Shown piece after piece: positions 32,435-35,747 of a stretch of 35,747 bases of DNA. This stretch comes from an uncultured Pirellula sp. (lineage in GTDB: Bacteria > Planctomycetota > Planctomycetia > Pirellulales > Pirellulaceae): positions 1 to 35,747 of the forward strand of contig CAIYZV010000394.1 of NCBI GenBank assembly GCA_903930765.1, read 5' to 3'. The notes beneath the pieces are model-generated. The model did no database searches, was not told where the DNA came from, and was given only the letters and a program-made list of their open reading frames with translations. Position numbers and translations under genes: made by a program. Position 1 is the first letter of the stretch. Each line of letters opens with the position of its first letter.

Positions 32435-34171
32435 ATGGAATTCATCCCAATCGATTTCTCTCCCGAACACCAAATCTGGGCTCGCGAGTCCATGACACGC
32501 CTCGAACTCGCCCTGGAGTCCGCCTCCGAGAACTCTCAATCCAGCCAACGGCAGTTCGAATTGCCCCCCCCAGACGAACCGATCGCTTCGTTGCTTTTTG
32601 CGGAATTGCTACTGGCAATGCCCAATCTTCGAGAACGACTAAGCGGCCCCGACTCCGTAATCCCAGACTCTGTAATCCCAGACTCTGTAATCCCAGATCA
32701 CGGTGCCACTCACGGCGTCACTCACGGGGCCGGCGATGTGGTTGGCGGCGATGTGGTTGGTGGCGAACGGGTCAAAGCGATCGCGGAGCAAACACTGAGC
32801 CTCATCGCCCAGTGGTTCGTCGATTTGATCCGTTCGGCCTCGATCTCCTTTGACGAACAAGGAAACAGGCTGGTCCAATTACTTACGGCCCAAAAGGCAT
32901 CCACACTCTACATGATGTTTCTGGGCAAGGGATTTCGGCATTGCGAAGGTCGACTTTTGCAAGCGATCCTATCCTGTTCCGAACCGAAAGCTGTCCGTGT
33001 CGGGGTCGACCTTTTGGTGGACCATCCCCCTCGCGATTGGACCGATACTTCCTTGGCCATTACCGCATTGGTTCAAACCGACAAGTGGAACGTGTCCGAC
33101 GTGTTCCCGAGGTTACTCGATTCGACCAATCCCGCGGTTCTGTCGCCCGCTCTGGATCTCGCCAACCTCTTGGTCCGAGAGCGCGGGGTAAACCCACACC
33201 CCGCCGCAAGCCGATTTGATTCCCTGCTTAACCTTCTGGGTGGCGTTACTCAACAATTGGCAGCGATGGAAGAAGACCCACGACGCTTTTCCAATTCCGT
33301 CGCTGAGATCCAAAGGATTCTTTTCAACAGCGTTTCTTTAGTGGTCTCCCTCTGCGATTTCTTTGCTCTGAGCGGTGACTCGCGAGCGATCGGGAAGCTG
33401 ACCCAAGCACTCGACTTGAGCCATCGACGGATCAAGGTCGAGGCGGCTTTTGCATTGGCGAAGCTAGGAGAGGAAAGAGCTCGAGATCTGTTGCTCGGGA
33501 TGGTCTCGGACGATGCATCCCGACCACGGATCCTCGCCTATGCACACGAACTCGGAATCGATGAACGCATTGATCCCCAATGGCTTTCCTCGCTCGCCAA
33601 AGCAAAATCAGCTCTCGCGCTTTGGCTGAGCCAACCGGATCAATTCTCAATCCCACCTCATCATTTGGAATTGGTGGAACAGAGAACTTTGGTATGGCCG
33701 GGGTTTGATGGCCCTCAAGAATGCTTTCTGATCCGATTTGAGTACTACCTCGGTGAAACCACCCACTCCAACATCGGATTCTCCGGTCCGTTCAGCCAAG
33801 CCTTCTCGCTGGATCTCAACCATCTTTCTCCCGACCGATGCTACGAGATTTTCCTAGCGCACGACGTCGAAGATCCGTCGGAAGCTCGCTACCGTTGGGA
33901 CCGAATCCCATCCTTTGCCGCCCGAGAAGCAAACCGACTTGCGGAGGAGTTGAGCGGCCAAGGCTTCCAGGAGATCCAAGGCCTCGCGTACTGCGAGTTT
34001 CTGGGGCATCGCGCGGCCCTCTGCGCGGCATTGGACTCTCAAGGCGTTCCGCAAGTGGTCGCGTGGGACGGCGAAATGACGCTTACCGCGACACCTTCAC
34101 CCTCCGCAGTGGATCTGCTCCACCTGCAATGGAAAGGCTACCACTGCATGGATGCGCTCACGCTGGAGTAG
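32435..34171 (+). CDS. Large helical-repeat protein with tandem-repeat insert, unknown function
   Basis: 578 residues; ATG 32435 begins 'MEFIPIDFSPEHQIWARESM'. No signal peptide or membrane helix. The middle (about 150-400) is made of helical pairs of HEAT-like type ('RIKVEAAFALAKLGEERARDLL' is the clearest). The last 150 residues look more mixed alpha/beta ('CFLIRFEYYLGETTHSNIGFSGPF') with no family I recognise. Residues about 73-109 are an insert built from three different short tandem repeats (SVIPD x3, THGV/THGA, GDVVG x2) and should be disordered. It is divergent from rhlE and convergent with the DUF1559 gene; its stop codon lies in a 15-bp-period repeat. The protein may be a scaffold; nothing proves that. 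Confidence 0.7.
   Translation: MEFIPIDFSPEHQIWARESMTRLELALESASENSQSSQRQFELPPPDEPIASLLFAELLLAMPNLRERLSGPDSVIPDSVIPDSVIPDHGATHGVTHGAGDVVGGDVVGGERVKAIAEQTLSLIAQWFVDLIRSASISFDEQGNRLVQLLTAQKASTLYMMFLGKGFRHCEGRLLQAILSCSEPKAVRVGVDLLVDHPPRDWTDTSLAITALVQTDKWNVSDVFPRLLDSTNPAVLSPALDLANLLVRERGVNPHPAASRFDSLLNLLGGVTQQLAAMEEDPRRFSNSVAEIQRILFNSVSLVVSLCDFFALSGDSRAIGKLTQALDLSHRRIKVEAAFALAKLGEERARDLLLGMVSDDASRPRILAYAHELGIDERIDPQWLSSLAKAKSALALWLSQPDQFSIPPHHLELVEQRTLVWPGFDGPQECFLIRFEYYLGETTHSNIGFSGPFSQAFSLDLNHLSPDRCYEIFLAHDVEDPSEARYRWDRIPSFAAREANRLAEELSGQGFQEIQGLAYCEFLGHRAALCAALDSQGVPQVVAWDGEMTLTATPSPSAVDLLHLQWKGYHCMDALTLE
32651..32761. repeat. Cluster of three different in-frame tandem repeats
   Basis: GACTCYGTAATCCCA three times at 32651-32695 (15 bp), a 12-bp unit CACTCACGG(C/G)GT-like twice at 32707-32730, and GGCGATGTGGTTGG(C/T) twice at 32732-32761 (15 bp). 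All periods are multiples of three, so the frame is kept. Confidence 0.9.
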
Positions 34172-34188
34172 CGATCGTTTGAGTAGCG
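34166..34188. repeat. 15-bp-period direct repeat over a stop codon
   Basis: GAGTAGCG at 34166-34173, containing the stop TAG of the helical-repeat gene (34169-34171), recurs at 34181-34188. Short, but the third such case in the window. Confidence 0.5.
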
Positions 34189-34203
34189 TGTATAAACGAC
34201 ATG

Positions 34204-35364
34204 CTACTCTTCTGCGGTCCCACCCGAGCCTTCACGCATCCCTCCCATGATGTACCACAACTTGCCCTCCATGGAGAACGGGATCAGGCTTACCGAGTTG
34301 TCACAGCGGGACATGTGAAGCCCTGATCCATGCAAGCTATGAAATTTCCTTCCCTCGCCATACTGGGTGGCCTGCAACCATTCCACACTGCTAGAAGGAT
34401 TGGGGATCATGAATCGCGTGATCATCCCCGCATTGGAGACCCACCAAAACGAAAACTGTCGGCTCGTGTTGGTTTTAGGTTTTCGCCACGTTCCTGTCAC
34501 CTCTCCGTAAAAGAAGGTATTGGACGCTCCATCCGCAACATCCCGCAATCGCGTACTGCTTCGAACGCGACACCATCCCATCAGATCATCGCAGGTCACA
34601 CCTTCCGCTCCCAAATTTGCACCGGCAGGCGCAGGCGGATCGAGAGCAGCAGAACCCGTCAATCCGGATCGACCGGCACAGCCGAGATAGTTCGTCTTGC
34701 CCACAGTTCGATGCCAATCTGCAAATGGGGTCGACTCGTAGTAATAGCTATGCACCGGCAACGAGGAAGCAGAATTGGTGTAGGCGAACTGGAAAAGGAT
34801 CGAATACTCAAGGCCTTGATCGGAGATATCCGAGGGACATAAAAAAACAGGGATATTGTTTTGTGAGGAACTCCATGCGGATGCTTGGGCCGGTGGCGAA
34901 ATACCGTAATCGTTATTCCACCAGTAAACATTTCTGATCTGACGCTCAGATCCTGACGCAGCCCCGACGCCGTTCACATCCGGATTGAGATTCAATTCCG
35001 TCTCGAAGACTTGGAATAGGGGCAGCAATTCAATGTAGGGAAGGATATGAACCAAATGCCCAATCCCAGTATGCTGATTCCACTCGACCGCTAGTGGAGC
35101 GGATGGATAAGCGCCTTGAAAAGGAGTCTCGCGCGGTCCTGGCGTCATAATACCGGCCGGTAATCGCTTGAATGCACTTTCGAAATTCATGGTGGCCAAC
35201 CCAATTTCGCGTAGGTTCTTGGAGCAGGTCATACGGCGAGCCGACTCTCGCGCAGCTTGTACTGCCGGTATCAACAACCCCACCATCACCCCAATGATTG
35301 CGATAACCACCAAGAGCTCAACAAGAGTAAATCCCTGACGTCTTCGAATCGCATGCTCGCCCAT
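34204..35364 (-). CDS. DUF1559 protein with type IV prepilin-like N-terminus
   Basis: 386 residues of the large planctomycete DUF1559 (SBP_bac_10) family. The N-terminus '[20 protein letters not shown]' is a type III signal: cleavage after Gly with methylation of Phe is expected, followed by the hydrophobic pilin helix and '[16 protein letters not shown]'. The body has '[15 protein letters not shown]' and near the end '[12 protein letters not shown]', where most members have C/A-D-G-S. So the terminal DG motif is changed to DN here. Two starts are possible (35379, 35364); I prefer ATG 35364, which starts [10 protein letters not shown]. It follows a terminator and so is probably transcribed alone. 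Role in these bacteria is unknown; secretion-pseudopilus-like assembly is inferred from the signal. Confidence 0.93.
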   Translation of the reverse strand: MGEHAIRRRQGFTLVELLVVIAIIGVMVGLLIPAVQAARESARRMTCSKNLREIGLATMNFESAFKRLPAGIMTPGPRETPFQGAYPSAPLAVEWNQHTGIGHLVHILPYIELLPLFQVFETELNLNPDVNGVGAASGSERQIRNVYWWNNDYGISPPAQASAWSSSQNNIPVFLCPSDISDQGLEYSILFQFAYTNSASSLPVHSYYYESTPFADWHRTVGKTNYLGCAGRSGLTGSAALDPPAPAGANLGAEGVTCDDLMGWCRVRSSTRLRDVADGASNTFFYGEVTGTWRKPKTNTSRQFSFWWVSNAGMITRFMIPNPSSSVEWLQATQYGEGRKFHSLHGSGLHMSRCDNSVSLIPFSMEGKLWYIMGGMREGSGGTAEE

Positions 35365-35514
35365 GCAGCACCCCCACACACAGCAAAACCTAAAACAAAA
35401 CTACAAGCCCAAACCAACGCCCTTAATCGGACTCGCCCCAAACGGAACAGATTCATTCTAATAGATCGACGTTCGCTGAGATGTGATTTACCCACCGACC
35501 TTAGAAACAGGCAA

Positions 35515-35549
35515 ACAAAAAAGGGTGCCGATTTCTCGACACCCCTTTT
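35515..35549 (-). terminator. Intrinsic terminator between the lipoprotein and DUF1559 genes
   Basis: Stem 35523-35531 pairs with 35536-35544 (GGGTG-C-CGA / TCG-A-CACCC, one mismatch), loop TTTC. On the minus strand the stem is followed by six T (35517-35522), directly downstream of the lipoprotein gene end at 35603. The plus strand also has four T after it, so it may act both ways. Confidence 0.8.
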
Positions 35550-35602
35550 CAGTAATATTCACAGGGTGGAATCGAATACCGCCCCATTTTTCTCAAGAAT
35601 AG

Positions 35603-35747
35603 CTATTCAACAGGATCCTGGATCTTGTTGTTGGAAGCCGTCTCCGAGGTCGTGCCGTCCGCATTGGTCACGGTCGTAGTCCCGGAGGGTGGCTTCGCCG
35701 CTGGGTTCGCAGATTGAACGGCGCTCTTAGACGAGTCCCCTCCGCAA
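35603..35747 (-). CDS. Small lipoprotein, 3' part (gene runs off the window)
   Basis: A minus-strand frame open from the window end to TAG at 35603-35605, 47 codons visible. The first visible residues are C-G-G-D-S-S-K, which look like the lipidated Cys and following linker of a lipoprotein; the rest is Ser/Thr/Pro/Asn-rich ('PSGTTTVTNADGTTSE') and short. Such small lipoproteins are frequent beside DUF1559 genes in planctomycetes. The signal peptide lies outside the window, so the lipobox cannot be checked. It ends about 60 bases before a good intrinsic terminator, which supports a real gene end. Confidence 0.6.
   Translation of the reverse strand, partial: CGGDSSKSAVQSANPAAKPPSGTTTVTNADGTTSETASNNKIQDPVE

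Noticed and set aside
32651-32761. CRISPR-like array
   Set aside because: Units of 12-15 bp in direct tandem without spacers and in frame in a gene; not CRISPR repeats.
35286-35495. Minus-strand frame with a hydrophobic segment that could look like a signal peptide
   Set aside because: It overlaps the conserved prepilin-like start of the DUF1559 gene in another phase, so it is most likely a shadow of that gene and its leader.

Overview
The window looks like a chromosomal segment of a planctomycete, most likely of the Pirellula/Rhodopirellula group. This rests on a DUF1559 protein with a type IV prepilin-like N-terminus (34204-35364), a porin resembling the planctomycete beta-barrel family (1-621), a small lone lipoprotein with a Thr/Asn-rich tail, a stand-alone non-zinc-type ribosomal protein L36, and weak or absent Shine-Dalgarno sequences in front of many genes. 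The order-level placement is inference. I see no rRNA, tRNA, CRISPR array, transposase or phage gene.

Layout. 1-621: start of a porin gene (minus). 962-2137: iron-dependent alcohol dehydrogenase, convergent with larC (nickel-pincer cofactor synthesis, 2144-3589). 3903-4055: rpmJ. 4214-5224: Gfo/Idh/MocA oxidoreductase, convergent with a small Gly/Ser-rich envelope protein (5275-5709). 5981-8086: ppk1, convergent with an ABC-2 permease/hrpA pair whose reading frames overlap by ATGA (13563 down to 8117). 13768-14523: SMUG1-type uracil-DNA glycosylase with a TTG start. 14656-16104: membrane protein with an anti-sigma-like head, convergent with a MutT-like protein (16111-16713). 16978-20564: large secreted protein and a PA-domain M28 peptidase.

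28265 down to 20571 is one long minus-strand run: an inner-membrane-anchored substrate-binding protein (SBP) fused to an OmpA-like domain; a two-TM coiled-coil protein; a PspA/IM30-like protein; a lipoprotein SBP of the nitrate/taurine/urea-carboxylase-associated type; its permease; a helical-repeat protein; and tsaD. The first five form the most unusual unit in the window. They look like an envelope-stress (PspA) module merged with an ABC importer that has two binding proteins but no ATPase gene beside it.

28372-29349: nnrD (NAD(P)HX repair), convergent with yggS. Then a MerC-like protein with a His-rich stretch, convergent with a RhlE-type RNA helicase, a large helical-repeat protein (32435-34171), the DUF1559 protein and the end of a lipoprotein gene behind a clear intrinsic terminator.

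A second theme runs through the window. Short tandem duplications (9-21 bp, nearly always two copies, 0-1 mismatch) occur in many unrelated places: in frame inside genes, in intergenic regions and directly over stop codons. They suggest an active slippage or duplication process in this genome rather than a property of any one gene.
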